Shown: piece by piece, positions 1-8,478 of the stretch
How the letters are laid out: every line of letters starts with the position of its first letter
Position numbering within the stretch: the first letter of the stretch is position 1
Assembly (NCBI RefSeq): GCF_028021195.1
Contig: NZ_CP115668.1
Coordinates: forward strand, 1,922,001 to 1,986,000
Length of the DNA: 64,000 nucleotides
Source of the DNA: Cutibacterium equinum
GTDB lineage: Bacteria; Actinomycetota; Actinomycetes; Propionibacteriales; Propionibacteriaceae
Direction of reading: 5' to 3'
The notes under the pieces: generated by a model
Database searches by the model: none
What the model was told of the DNA's origin: nothing
What the model saw: the letters and a program-made list of their open reading frames with translations, nothing else
Position numbers and translations under genes: made by a program

Positions 1-37
1 CACTCCCCCAGCACACCAAGGCCTTCCCCCACCAGGA

Positions 38-625
38 TTAGGACCCGCCCTGCCAGCGCTTTCTATAGTCATTGACGAGGGCATCGTAATCCTTGGCTTT
101 CCGCCCCACTCCATGCCCATCATTGAGCAATGCGGCTAGGTACTGTCTGGCTTGGGCGTGGGTGATGCGACCTTTGATTTCAGCGAAGGCAAGAATGTCC
201 GCCGTCGTGAATACCTTAATCCCTCGCCGTGCGGCTCGGTCCTCGGCATCATGGTCATCAGTCAGAAAAATCGACCTTCCCGCGTGGCCCTCAATATTCG
301 AGAACCTACTCTCAATAATCGCGATGGTCTCAGCCTCTCCCATATGCTTCCGGTGATTGCTCCGCTCCCCTGGCTTTCGCATTCCGTCAGCAATATTGGC
401 GGCATTGATAAGTTCGGCGGGAGTAGGCCGGAGTGGTTCTCCAAAGATGGAACCCCAACTTTTCATCTCCGCCAGCCCTTCATATCTGGCACTTCTACCG
501 CATTCTTGCCAGACCGATTCAGTCCATCGGCCCTGCCCCAGGGTGAACCATTCGACAATGTCGTGACGGCCCAACACGGTGAAGTTGATGAGGACCGTGT
601 TGTCGGGAAATACGAAGGTGGTCAT
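38..625 (-). CDS. PIN-like ribonuclease domain protein, candidate toxin
   Basis: A 195-residue protein with a PIN-like arrangement of acidic residues: Asp8 in an N-terminal FPDN motif, a GEAE motif at residues 96-99, and TDD at 122-124 followed by an alanine/arginine helix. PIN proteins are metal-dependent RNases and often toxins. It is the last gene of a three-gene operon; its ATG overlaps the stop codon of the ImmA-like peptidase gene (ATGA), so translation is probably coupled. The C-terminal ~45 residues, after the TTADILAF strand, extend beyond a minimal PIN domain. RNase activity and toxicity are inferred from the family. It could instead be the effector or target of the neighbouring peptidase-regulator pair. 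Confidence 0.72.
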   Translation of the reverse strand: MTTFVFPDNTVLINFTVLGRHDIVEWFTLGQGRWTESVWQECGRSARYEGLAEMKSWGSIFGEPLRPTPAELINAANIADGMRKPGERSNHRKHMGEAETIAIIESRFSNIEGHAGRSIFLTDDHDAEDRAARRGIKVFTTADILAFAEIKGRITHAQARQYLAALLNDGHGVGRKAKDYDALVNDYRKRWQGGS

Positions 626-1362
626 GGCAACTCGCGGAGCAGAACAGTCACATCCTCGTCGCTTGGCCCAGTATTGGGTTCTGCAAGGCCGAGGTCCTCA
701 ACAGGAACATCCATCGCCCATGCCAAGGATTCCGCAGGAGCTCGCCCGGTGACGACTGCGTGTTCGAGGTCAGACAGCAAGGTAGCAGGTAGCATCCTGG
801 TTGATGCTGCATCGCGGCGCCGAGTAATCGGATCGGGACTGACATCACAGCCTGCCCAGTGATGGCGCAGAAATGCGAACGTGTTTTCCGTCAGCGCGTT
901 CTCAACCCCACCACAAGGGGTTATGCCCAAAAAACCTAACCTGTTGCTGAGTGCGTCATTCGAGATCCCGAGATCCCACACCAGCTGTGCCACTGTGGAC
1001 AAATCCACCGTAGCCCAGTCAACTCCTCTGACGACGTCCTCGGGCATGAGTAGCTCGGCAGCAAAAGCGTTGGCGGTTTTCTCCTCCTCGCCGCCCCGGT
1101 CGACTTGATGCATGTGTCCCGAGAGGATATGCCCGAGCTCATGGGCTAGCGAAAAGTTCTGGCGGAACCACGACACTGTCCGTTGGACGACGATAACGTC
1201 ACGTTCTGGCAAATGCAGGGTGTACGCGGCACCGTTGATGTCGAGGACGAGAACGTCGATCCCGAGATTCTCGGTGATGCGTGCGGCCATGTCGTGGCTG
1301 TATCCTTCCCCGAGGATCTCACGCACCTGCACCGGGGACATTGCCCTGTGCACCGATGTCAC
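622..1362 (-). CDS. ImmA/IrrE-family zinc metallopeptidase
   Basis: A 246-residue protein with the zinc-peptidase motif HELGH at residues 74-78 and the downstream glutamate-rich segment ending in ANAFAAELLMP (about 92-106), the usual ImmA/IrrE layout. ImmA cleaves the repressor of ICEBs1, and IrrE/PprI cleaves the DdrO repressor. Here the gene follows, and overlaps by GTGA, an XRE-type regulator that would be the obvious substrate. The GTG at 1362 is chosen because of this overlap and a GGCAGG sequence upstream; an in-frame ATG lies at 1341. The C-terminal ~130 residues after the peptidase core match no family I can name and may be a sensor region. Confidence 0.85.
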   Translation of the reverse strand: MTSVHRAMSPVQVREILGEGYSHDMAARITENLGIDVLVLDINGAAYTLHLPERDVIVVQRTVSWFRQNFSLAHELGHILSGHMHQVDRGGEEEKTANAFAAELLMPEDVVRGVDWATVDLSTVAQLVWDLGISNDALSNRLGFLGITPCGGVENALTENTFAFLRHHWAGCDVSPDPITRRRDAASTRMLPATLLSDLEHAVVTGRAPAESLAWAMDVPVEDLGLAEPNTGPSDEDVTVLLRELP

Positions 1363-1688
1363 CGGTATGCCTGCCGATAGATCAGGGCGATGTCCTCCAG
1401 GACCTGACGGTCCGCATCCATTGCGTCAGAGCTCCACTCCCGGCTTGCAGCGTCATAGCGATGCCGGGCCGCAATGGCCGGGGCGTCTTCTTCGCCAGTC
1501 ACCAACCAATTCATCGACACACCGAGGGTCTCTGCAAGGTCAGCAACTTCGAGAGCCGAAAACTGGCGATGCCCCGACAAAGATTTCGAAAACTTCGACG
1601 GCGACAGCCCAATCGCGTTGGCGACCTCGATTTGGGACCGTCCATCCTGGTCCACGGCCTGGCGGGCTCGCTCACTGATCTCGCTCAT
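1359..1688 (-). CDS. XRE-family HTH transcriptional regulator
   Basis: A 109-residue protein with an N-terminal Cro/CI-type helix-turn-helix at about residues 17-42 (IEVANAIGLSPSKFSKSLSG) and a short C-terminal region. An upstream in-frame extension is open, but the ATG at 1688 begins exactly where the conserved domain requires. It lies about seven bases after a TATGCT -10-like hexamer, so the message may be leaderless. The perfect palindrome at 1707-1727 lies over the inferred promoter, which suggests autorepression. As the first gene of the HTH/ImmA/PIN operon it is the likely antitoxin or repressor and the likely cleavage target of the ImmA-like peptidase. Confidence 0.85.
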   Translation of the reverse strand: MSEISERARQAVDQDGRSQIEVANAIGLSPSKFSKSLSGHRQFSALEVADLAETLGVSMNWLVTGEEDAPAIAARHRYDAASREWSSDAMDADRQVLEDIALIYRQAYR

Positions 1689-1699
1689 ACCATGCAGCA

Positions 1700-1727
1700 T
1701 ACCAGCGTGTTTCGAAAATCGAAACAC
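1700..1727 (-). promoter_or_regulatory. Promoter and palindromic operator of the XRE-ImmA-PIN operon
   Basis: The perfect inverted repeat GTGTTTCGA-AAA-TCGAAACAC occupies 1707-1727. Read on the minus strand, an extended -10 (TGG then TATGCT) begins just after it, and a weak -35-like TTTCGA falls inside the left arm at about 17 bases spacing. A dimeric HTH protein bound here would block RNA polymerase. The palindrome is seen directly; the promoter and the regulator are inferred. Confidence 0.65.
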
Positions 1728-1814
1728 AGCGAGATTGGCATCACTCCTTCGCCTGGAGCACGTGGCCGGAACCAGCCGCTGAGCACAACCATCCTGTCAG
1801 GACGACGAGCTACG

Positions 1815-2357
1815 CTAGCGCTCCTTGGCGTTCATGAGGTTGAACCCGATCATCGCGCCGATAACCACAGCCCGATGCATCGGAGAGGACCCCGGCGCAA
1901 ACGTCATGGCATAGTTACCCCGTCTCATCATCAAGTCCTTCGGCGAGCCGCCCCGCTTCACGAAGGCAAGCACGCCGCCCTCACCCTCAACCGTGAATTC
2001 AGTCTTCGATCCGTCACCGCGCAGCACCAGACGCTCCCCCGTGACCACCTGTATCTCAATCTTGGGCTTGGACAGCGTGTATATCTGGCTCAGCTCGGCG
2101 ATCTGGGAACCGTCGGGGCCAAAAATCGACATCCGGTCGCGTCCCAGATTGACCGGGTCCACAACCTTGAGCACCAAGGTGCCGTCCAACTCGCACACAT
2201 CGAGTTCACGACCGCCCATAAACAGATGTTTGACACCGCTTCCGAGGGTCACCACCCGTCCCACAGGTTGACCGTCCGGAGTCTCGATCGTGAATTCAGT
2301 GGTGCGGATAGACTTTAACTGCCGCATGAGAATCTGGTCATAACTGAGCAGGTTCAT
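1815..2357 (-). CDS. LURP-one-related (tubby-like/scramblase-fold) protein
   Basis: A 180-residue beta-rich protein with the repeated strand pattern of LURP-one-related/DUF567 proteins (a tubby/phospholipid-scramblase-like fold), e.g. the segments DGTLVLKVVDPVNLGRDRMSIFGPDG and EIQVVTGERLVLRGD. A hydrophobic C-terminal helix (AVVIGAMIGFNLM) resembles the membrane-anchoring helix of scramblase-type proteins. The bacterial function is unknown. It stands alone between the HTH/ImmA/PIN operon and the CitE-like gene on the same strand. The family assignment is from pattern recognition and is moderate. Confidence 0.6.
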   Translation of the reverse strand: MNLLSYDQILMRQLKSIRTTEFTIETPDGQPVGRVVTLGSGVKHLFMGGRELDVCELDGTLVLKVVDPVNLGRDRMSIFGPDGSQIAELSQIYTLSKPKIEIQVVTGERLVLRGDGSKTEFTVEGEGGVLAFVKRGGSPKDLMMRRGNYAMTFAPGSSPMHRAVVIGAMIGFNLMNAKER

Positions 2358-2404
2358 GGGTCACACGATACCCAACCCTCACCAGCCCCACGTCGCATCC
2401 AGCA

Positions 2405-3271
2405 TCATCCCCGCGACGCGATCGCCTCGGCCATCGCCAGTGCGCGTCGGGCAGTCTCGACGTGCAGGTTCTCGATCATCCGACCCCGGTAGGTGACGAC
2501 CCCGGAACCGTTGCCGTTCTCCCAAGCCTCGATGATGCCGCGGGCCTCCTCGACCTGGCCAGCGTCGGGGGCGAAAACCTCATTCGCCGGGGCCACCTGG
2601 CCCGGATGAATGAGAGTCTTGCCATCAAATCCCATGAGCTGAGCCTCGCGGCACTGGGCGGTGAACCCATCAACGTCACGAACGTCGTTGTAGACCCCGT
2701 CGAGGATGACAACCCCGGCTGCACGAGCCGCCAGCATGCACATCTGGAGGGCGGTCGTCACAGGGGCACGACCCGGAACGTGGGAAGCGCGCAGCTCCTT
2801 GGTGAGGTCATTGGTGCCCATGATGAGCACGGCAAGACGATCGGAGGCCTCGGCGATCTCGAGGCAGTCAAGCACCGCACGCGGGGTCTCGATCATGGCC
2901 CACAGCTTGATGTCCTCGCTGGCCCCAGCAGCCTCCATGTCGGCGACGATGGTGCGAACCTGCTCAGCCGAGCCGACCTTGGGGACGGCGATCGCGTCAG
3001 GACCAGCGGCGACGGCAGCCTTGATGTCGTCGTGGTACCACTGCGTGTCCATCCCGTTGACGCGGATCGCGACCTCCCGGTACCCGTAGGGGTGCCCCTC
3101 GACAACCTCGGCGGCGCGCTGCCGGGCCTCGACCTTGAGGTCGGGTGCCACGGCGTCCTCCAGATCAATGATGATGCCGTCACAGTCAAGGCTGCGGGCC
3201 TTCTCCAAAGCCCTGGCGTTGGCTCCGGGCATGAACAGAACGGATCGACGGGGACGCAGTGCACTATCCAT
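2405..3271 (-). CDS. CitE-like HpcH/HpaI aldolase / citrate lyase beta family protein
   Basis: A 288-residue CoA-ester lyase of the CitE family, with the N-terminal RSVLFMPGAN motif, the metal- and substrate-binding IIIDLEDAVAP, the VRVNG-like segment AIRVNGMDT, and the MIETPRAVL and LIMGTNDLTKEL strands. Family members cleave citryl-CoA, malyl-CoA or related substrates. As a stand-alone enzyme with no citrate lyase alpha or gamma subunit nearby it is more likely a malyl-CoA or (3S)-citramalyl-CoA lyase-like enzyme. The ATG at 3271 is preferred because an AGGATGGGG sequence lies just upstream; a longer frame starts at 3343. The exact substrate cannot be read from the sequence. Confidence 0.8.
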   Translation of the reverse strand: MDSALRPRRSVLFMPGANARALEKARSLDCDGIIIDLEDAVAPDLKVEARQRAAEVVEGHPYGYREVAIRVNGMDTQWYHDDIKAAVAAGPDAIAVPKVGSAEQVRTIVADMEAAGASEDIKLWAMIETPRAVLDCLEIAEASDRLAVLIMGTNDLTKELRASHVPGRAPVTTALQMCMLAARAAGVVILDGVYNDVRDVDGFTAQCREAQLMGFDGKTLIHPGQVAPANEVFAPDAGQVEEARGIIEAWENGNGSGVVTYRGRMIENLHVETARRALAMAEAIASRG

Positions 3272-3367
3272 GTGCCCCATCCTGCCGCACACACCACGGG
3301 TGCAGTCGGTCGGGTCGGCATGTTCAGGTGGAGTCCGCCCCATCTGAGCGTGGTTGAAAGGCGCCTG

Positions 3368-4150
3368 TCAGCGGCGGCGCAACAGGTAGGTGTCGAAGAC
3401 CCATCCCAGCCGCTTCTCAGCCTCGGCGCGGGTGGCCAGAATCCCGTCGCGGACCTCGGCCAGGTCGCCACTGATGAGAATCTCGTCGGGTGTGCCGATA
3501 TAGGCGGCCCAATAAATGTCGATACCGGTCGGGTCGATGAGGCTGAAGGTCTGACGACCATCCAGCATGACGATAACGTCGTCAACCCCCTCGGGCATAC
3601 CGTCGGCCAGCAGACGAGCCGGGGAAATCTGCAGGGCTCGGCCCTGACGGTTGAGCGGAATCTGGTGGCGGGAGGCCAGGGACAAAGAACTCGAGATACC
3701 GGGAATGACGTTGAGCTCGATCGGCACTCCCCCGTCGGCGTCAACAGCCGCGATGAGCTTCTTGACGATGGCCAGGGTCGACTCGAACAGACCTGGATCA
3801 CCCCACACCAGGAATCCACCACGCTGACCGTCGGCGAGGTTGTCGGCGACGGCGTGGGTCCACTGGTCAAGGCGCTGACGACGCCACAGGGCGACGGCTT
3901 CCTTGTAATTCTCGGCGGTCTGCCAGGGGCGCGGCGGGTCCTGAAGCTCGACGATGCGCAGACCGTCGGCGTCGGCCTGCGGACGATGTCGGCGCAACAC
4001 CTGGCGCCGGAACTCCACGAGGTCGTCGACGTCATGCTCCTTGAGGACGACGAAGAGGACGTCGAGGTGCTGGATGGCGTCGACGGCGGCCAAGGTCAAC
4101 CAGTCCGGGTTGCCGGGGCCGATGCCGATGAGGTCAAGATGACGTGACAC
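3368..4150 (-). CDS. cobF: Precorrin-6A synthase (deacetylating), CobF
   Basis: A 260-residue SAM-dependent tetrapyrrole methylase. The N-terminal LIGIGPGNPDWLTLAAVDAI is the family's first glycine-rich motif; GGFLVWGDPGLFEST and VIPGISSSLSLASRHQIPLN are the later substrate- and SAM-binding motifs. The ENYKEAVALWRR segment is typical of CobF, which methylates C-1 of precorrin-5 and removes the acetyl group in the aerobic cobalamin route. It starts at GTG 4150, behind a strong AGGAGG. It lies 39 bases after the polyprenyl synthase gene and no other cobalamin gene is in the window, so it is an orphan of its pathway here. Confidence 0.88.
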   Translation of the reverse strand: MSRHLDLIGIGPGNPDWLTLAAVDAIQHLDVLFVVLKEHDVDDLVEFRRQVLRRHRPQADADGLRIVELQDPPRPWQTAENYKEAVALWRRQRLDQWTHAVADNLADGQRGGFLVWGDPGLFESTLAIVKKLIAAVDADGGVPIELNVIPGISSSLSLASRHQIPLNRQGRALQISPARLLADGMPEGVDDVIVMLDGRQTFSLIDPTGIDIYWAAYIGTPDEILISGDLAEVRDGILATRAEAEKRLGWVFDTYLLRRR

Positions 4151-4189
4151 GATGCCTCCTGAAAATGGCGGTTTCGCACGTGCTCCTGG

Positions 4190-5164
4190 TCAGGACGAAC
4201 GGGACACGACTTCGTCGCACAGTTCCATGAGGGCCTGCTTGGCCTCCCCGTCAGGAAGCGGTGCCAGATGGGCGCGAGCTCGGTCGGCGCGCCGCTGAAT
4301 CTCGACGCGGGCCTCCTCGATGACGTGGTTGGCGCGCAATTTCTCGAGCACGTCGGCCAGTATCGCGTCGTCAGACAGGTCGGCGTCAAGCATCCTCTTG
4401 AGCTCGGCGTCGGCCGGGTCCTCAGATGCCCGCAGCATGAGGGTCGGCAGGGTCGGGACCTTCTCGCGCAGATCAGTGCCGGGGGTCTTGCCGGTGGCCG
4501 TCGAGGTGATGTCGATGAGGTCGTCAGCAAGCTGGAAGACCTCGCCAATGTCCTCGCCAAACCGCTCCAGGGCAGCAATGGTCTCGGGGGAGGCATGGGA
4601 GACCATCCCACCGGAGACGGCGGAAGCGGCGATGAGGGAGCCGGTCTTGTCAGCCACGACCTTGAGGTAATGAGCCAGGGGGTCCTCCCCCTCGGAGGGG
4701 CCACGGGTCTCGGCGATCTGGCCCTGCACCAGGCGGGAGAAGGTCTTGGCCTGCAGGCGCACGAAGTCGACGCCCAGCCCGGCCACGGCCAGGGATGCGC
4801 GGGAGAACAGGTAGTCACCAACCATGATGGCCACGGAGTTGCCCCAGCGCAGGTTCGCAGAAGGAGCACCGCGGCGCTTGGACGCCTCGTCCATGACGTC
4901 ATCGTGGTACAAGGATGCGACATGGGTCAGCTCCATGACGACAGCGGCGCGCACCAGATCGTCGTCGTCGACCTCGTCACCGAACTGGGAGCACAGCACC
5001 ACCAACAGCGGACGGAACCGCTTGCCACCTGCGGAAATGATGTGGTTCGCCGCCTCGGTGACAAATGGCGTGTCGGCGCCGGCCTGACGAGTCAGCTCGT
5101 CCTCAATGAGGGCAAGTTTCGCGGTCACCAGACCAGTGAACTCGCTGCTGGCGCTGTACGACAC
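4190..5164 (-). CDS. Long-chain polyprenyl diphosphate synthase (trans-isoprenyl transferase)
   Basis: A 324-residue trans-prenyltransferase with GGKRFRP, the first aspartate-rich motif DDVMD (in LYHDDVMDEASKRRG) and the second DDLID (in QLADDLIDITS). These bind the allylic diphosphate and isopentenyl diphosphate through magnesium. Given complex I next door and menA, menG and a menJ-like gene in the same window, the likely product is the menaquinone side-chain precursor. The GTG at 5164 is chosen because GAGGAG lies five bases upstream and it gives the family length; a longer open frame upstream is not conserved-looking. Chain length cannot be predicted confidently. Confidence 0.9.
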   Translation of the reverse strand: MSYSASSEFTGLVTAKLALIEDELTRQAGADTPFVTEAANHIISAGGKRFRPLLVVLCSQFGDEVDDDDLVRAAVVMELTHVASLYHDDVMDEASKRRGAPSANLRWGNSVAIMVGDYLFSRASLAVAGLGVDFVRLQAKTFSRLVQGQIAETRGPSEGEDPLAHYLKVVADKTGSLIAASAVSGGMVSHASPETIAALERFGEDIGEVFQLADDLIDITSTATGKTPGTDLREKVPTLPTLMLRASEDPADAELKRMLDADLSDDAILADVLEKLRANHVIEEARVEIQRRADRARAHLAPLPDGEAKQALMELCDEVVSRSS

Positions 5165-5354
5165 GGTTCTCCTCTTCTGACCGGGCCTGTGCTCGGTACT
5201 CGTCCGGCCGTCGTCTCTCCATGACACGGCCATACTCCACACTACTGGTTGGACGGGCCTCACGTCTTGCTGAAATGTGGTTGAGACCATCCACAGTTGC
5301 GACAAGGCCAGGGTCGCGACCTTTCTGGACGGCGACCCCGGCCCCGTGACTAAC

Positions 5355-6971
5355 TCAGCGCAGGAAAGTGCTCGCCTGGTTGAACAGATCGATGATCGGC
5401 TGCGGAGCAACACCCATGACGACGGTACAGACCGCGCACATGATGAGCGTGATCCACCCCGCAACGGACGGATCGGCGACCTCGACGGGATCGTCCTCCT
5501 CCTTCGGGTTACCGAAGAACACCACGACGATGATGCGCAGGTAGAAGGCCGCCGCCACGAGGGAGAACAGCACCCCCACAAGCACCAGCCAGGCGTATCC
5601 GCCACGCCATCCGGCCAGGAAGACCACCAGCTTGCCGGTGAATCCCGCTGTCAGCGGAATACCAGCGAAGCTCAGCACGAAGATGACGACGAGAACACCG
5701 AACCACGGGTACTGACGGCCCAGACCAGCCCAGGAGTCGATCTCGGTCGACTCACCGCCGGCCCGACGCACCATGAGGATGAGCAGCCAGAAGCCGATCG
5801 AGGACAAACCGTAGGCCGTCATGTACACCAGCACCGAGGAGACCGAACCGGTCTGTCCCGGGGCCATCCCGGTCTGGATCGTCCAGGCGCCGACAATGCC
5901 CACCAGCACGAACCCGGCGTGGGCGATGGCGGAGTAGGCCAACAGACGCTTCATGTCTGTCTGGGCCAGGCCGACGACCGCGCCGACAGCCATGGATGCC
6001 ACGGAGACCACAGCGAGGATGATCTGCCAGTCCCACCTCATCGCTCCCAGGCCGACGTAGAGCACGCGCATCAAACCGACGAGGGCGACGAGCTTGGTGG
6101 CCACCGCCATCCAGCCACTGACCGGAGTCGGGGCACCGGTGTAGACGTCAGGGGTCCAGGATGCGAACGGAACCGCGCCCACCTTGAACAGCAGTCCGAC
6201 GGAAACCAGCACCATGCCGGCGACCATGAGCTTCGACGAACCCACCTGAGTGACACCCACCGCGGCGATGGCATCCAGCTTGAAACTGCCTGCGCAGCCG
6301 TACAGCAGCACAATGCCGTAGAGGAACAGGGCCGAGGACAGCGCACCCAGCAGGAAGTACTTCAGTGCGGCTTCCTGGGACAGGAGTCGACGACGACGCG
6401 ACATCCCCGACATCAGGTACAGCGGCAAGGAGAAGATCTCCAGGGCGACGAACATCATGATGAGGTCGTCGGCGGCGGCGAAGCACATCATGCCCAGCAC
6501 CGCAAACATCAACAGCGGGTACACCTCGGTGTGTTCACGATGTTCCTGCTCGGCCTTGGCCTCCAGGGGAGAACCAGGCACCGAGGATGCGCTGGCGACG
6601 AACGCGGTCTGGGTGCCACCCGCTCGCTCGGAGAAGAGCACCACGGCGCCAAGGCTGGTCACCAGCAAAAGCACCCAGGTAGCCAGGGTCGGACCATCAA
6701 GGGCCAGGGTTGACTGACCGGCGACGATCCGGGTGTCCTTGGCGATCATGGACAGCGTCGAGGCGATGGCCACACCGAGGGTGGCGACCGTCAGGATGAT
6801 CTGGGTCGGGCGACGAGGCGAGCGGGGCACGAAGGCCTCCACCAGCACCGCCAGGCAGGCGCCAGCCATCAAGGCGAAGACCGGAGTCAGTGGGCCGTAC
6901 TCGATGTGCGGGGCCGCGACGTCCAGGGGCGCCACAGACCCGAGCGCGGGAATCAACAGGACGGGATTCAC
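5355..6971 (-). CDS. nuoN: NADH-quinone oxidoreductase subunit N
   Basis: A 538-residue polytopic membrane protein, one of the three antiporter-like proton-pumping subunits of complex I. It carries the Mrp-like core (MMFVALEIFSLPLYLMSG, then LKYFLLGALSSALFLYG, VGLLFKVGAVPFASWTPDVYTGAPTPVSGWMA, MKRLLAYSAIAHAGF). The conserved lysine in GLLFKVGAVPFH-type sequence and the first conserved glutamate in ALEIFSL are visible. It is the last gene of the nuo operon and overlaps nuoM by four bases. The loop near residue 130 carries a charged EAKAEQEHREHTE insertion. Length fits actinobacterial NuoN. Confidence 0.97.
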   Translation of the reverse strand: MNPVLLIPALGSVAPLDVAAPHIEYGPLTPVFALMAGACLAVLVEAFVPRSPRRPTQIILTVATLGVAIASTLSMIAKDTRIVAGQSTLALDGPTLATWVLLLVTSLGAVVLFSERAGGTQTAFVASASSVPGSPLEAKAEQEHREHTEVYPLLMFAVLGMMCFAAADDLIMMFVALEIFSLPLYLMSGMSRRRRLLSQEAALKYFLLGALSSALFLYGIVLLYGCAGSFKLDAIAAVGVTQVGSSKLMVAGMVLVSVGLLFKVGAVPFASWTPDVYTGAPTPVSGWMAVATKLVALVGLMRVLYVGLGAMRWDWQIILAVVSVASMAVGAVVGLAQTDMKRLLAYSAIAHAGFVLVGIVGAWTIQTGMAPGQTGSVSSVLVYMTAYGLSSIGFWLLILMVRRAGGESTEIDSWAGLGRQYPWFGVLVVIFVLSFAGIPLTAGFTGKLVVFLAGWRGGYAWLVLVGVLFSLVAAAFYLRIIVVVFFGNPKEEDDPVEVADPSVAGWITLIMCAVCTVVMGVAPQPIIDLFNQASTFLR

Positions 6972-8461
6972 TTGAGGCCCTCCTTGACAACGGGTGCCGG
7001 ATCGGTGGCGTGAACCTGAATCATGGTCGCCGTGGCCGCCGGCTCAATGGCATGCAGCATCGGCCGCGGGAAGAAACCGAAGACCAGCAGCAGGATAATG
7101 AGCGGGGCAAGGACCAGCTTCTCCCGACCATCGAGGTCGCTCACCTTCTCGGAAACTCCCTGCACCGGGCCGGTCATCGTGCGCCGGTAGGTCACCAGGA
7201 CGTAGACCGCAGCCAGCACCATGCCAATGGTGGAGACGGCGACGTACACCGGGTGACGCGACCAGGCACCTGCCAGGGCCATGAACTCGCTGACGAAGTT
7301 TCCCGTGCCCGGCAGCGACAGGGTCGCCAGCCCGGCAAAGAGGAAGGTGCCTGCAAGCACCGGGGCGACCTTCTGGACCCCGCCGTAGGCGTCGACCTTC
7401 GCCGTCTGGCCGCGACGCACCAGGAATCCGAGCACCAGGAACAGTGCCGCGGTGGAGAAGCCGTGGTTGAACATGTAGAAGATCGAGCCTGTGATCGAGG
7501 TCGTCGTCAGGGCGAAGATGCCGATGACCATGAAGCCGAAGTGGCTCACCGAGGTGTAGGAGACGAACCTCATGAGGTCGCTGGAGGTGGCGGCCATCAT
7601 GGCGCCCCACAGCACCGAGATGATCGCCAGGGTGAGCACGAACGGGGTGGCCCACTCCGAGGCAGCCGGGAACAGGCCGAGACACAGCCTCAGCATTCCG
7701 AAGGTGCCGATCTTGTCGAGCAGACCGACGAGCAGAGAGGACGTCCCAGCGGTGGCCTGTTCGGCGGTGTCAGGCAGCCAGGTGTGTACCGGAACCATCG
7801 GGGCCTTGATCGCGAAGGCGATGAAGAAGCCGACGAACAGCTCCTTGCCGATGGCCCCGGAGAAGTCCACCGTGGCCAGGTCGCTCAGCAGGAAGGACCC
7901 GCCGTGGACACCGACGCCGATGACGGCGAACAGCATCACCAGACCACCAGCCAGGGAGTACAGCAGGAACTTCATGGCGGCACGACCCCGTCGCGGACCT
8001 CCCCATCCGGCGATGAGGAAGTACATCGGGATGAGGGTGGCCTCGAACATGAGGTAGAACAGCAGGACGTCGGTGGCGGCGAAACAGTAGATCGCCAGTC
8101 CCTCGAGCATGAGGGCCAGGCCGAAGAAGGCTCCGGTTGACCAACGGGCCGTCTCGTCGTCACCCACGTGCCACTCGGCGAGCAACACGACTGGGACGAG
8201 GATGACAACCAGCAGGATCATCGTCAGGGACAGCCCGTCGCCACCCAGGGCGTACCAGGCACCGATGGCGCGAATCCAGCGGTGGGTCTCAGCCAGATCA
8301 GTGCCATTGACGCCACGGATGAAGGCGTAAACGCCCAACACGAGGGTCGCCAGGGAGAACACCATGCCGGTGGTTCGGGCCGCGGCCCCGCGCATCATCA
8401 TGGTGATGATGCCGCCGACGATCGGCAGCAGGGCGATCACGGTGAGGATCGGGAAAGACAT
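6968..8461 (-). CDS. nuoM: NADH-quinone oxidoreductase subunit M
   Basis: A 497-residue antiporter-like subunit of complex I. Recognisable segments are YLMFEATLIPMYFLIAGWGG with the conserved glutamate, FIAFAIKAPMVPVHTWLPDTAEQATAGTSSLLVGLLDKIGTFG with the channel lysines, and MRFVSYTSVSHFGFMVIGIFA. It sits in the membrane arm and is thought to pump one proton per turnover. It overlaps nuoN by four bases and begins 17 bases after nuoL ends, so translation within the operon is probably coupled. No broken or unusual residue was noticed. Confidence 0.97.
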   Translation of the reverse strand: MSFPILTVIALLPIVGGIITMMMRGAAARTTGMVFSLATLVLGVYAFIRGVNGTDLAETHRWIRAIGAWYALGGDGLSLTMILLVVILVPVVLLAEWHVGDDETARWSTGAFFGLALMLEGLAIYCFAATDVLLFYLMFEATLIPMYFLIAGWGGPRRGRAAMKFLLYSLAGGLVMLFAVIGVGVHGGSFLLSDLATVDFSGAIGKELFVGFFIAFAIKAPMVPVHTWLPDTAEQATAGTSSLLVGLLDKIGTFGMLRLCLGLFPAASEWATPFVLTLAIISVLWGAMMAATSSDLMRFVSYTSVSHFGFMVIGIFALTTTSITGSIFYMFNHGFSTAALFLVLGFLVRRGQTAKVDAYGGVQKVAPVLAGTFLFAGLATLSLPGTGNFVSEFMALAGAWSRHPVYVAVSTIGMVLAAVYVLVTYRRTMTGPVQGVSEKVSDLDGREKLVLAPLIILLLVFGFFPRPMLHAIEPAATATMIQVHATDPAPVVKEGLK

Positions 8462-8478
8462 GTCAGCTCCTCCTGCGC

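Noticed and set aside
2462-4147. A 561-codon open frame on the plus strand
   Set aside because: It is fully antisense to cobF and the CitE-like gene, is rich in Gly/Val/Asp as GC-rich shadows are, and has no ribosome site or family motif.
5165-5354. Terminator after nuoN
   Set aside because: A 7-base stem (GGGTCGC with GCGACCC) exists near 5311-5339, but the loop is long, there is no T-run, and the genes continue on the same strand.
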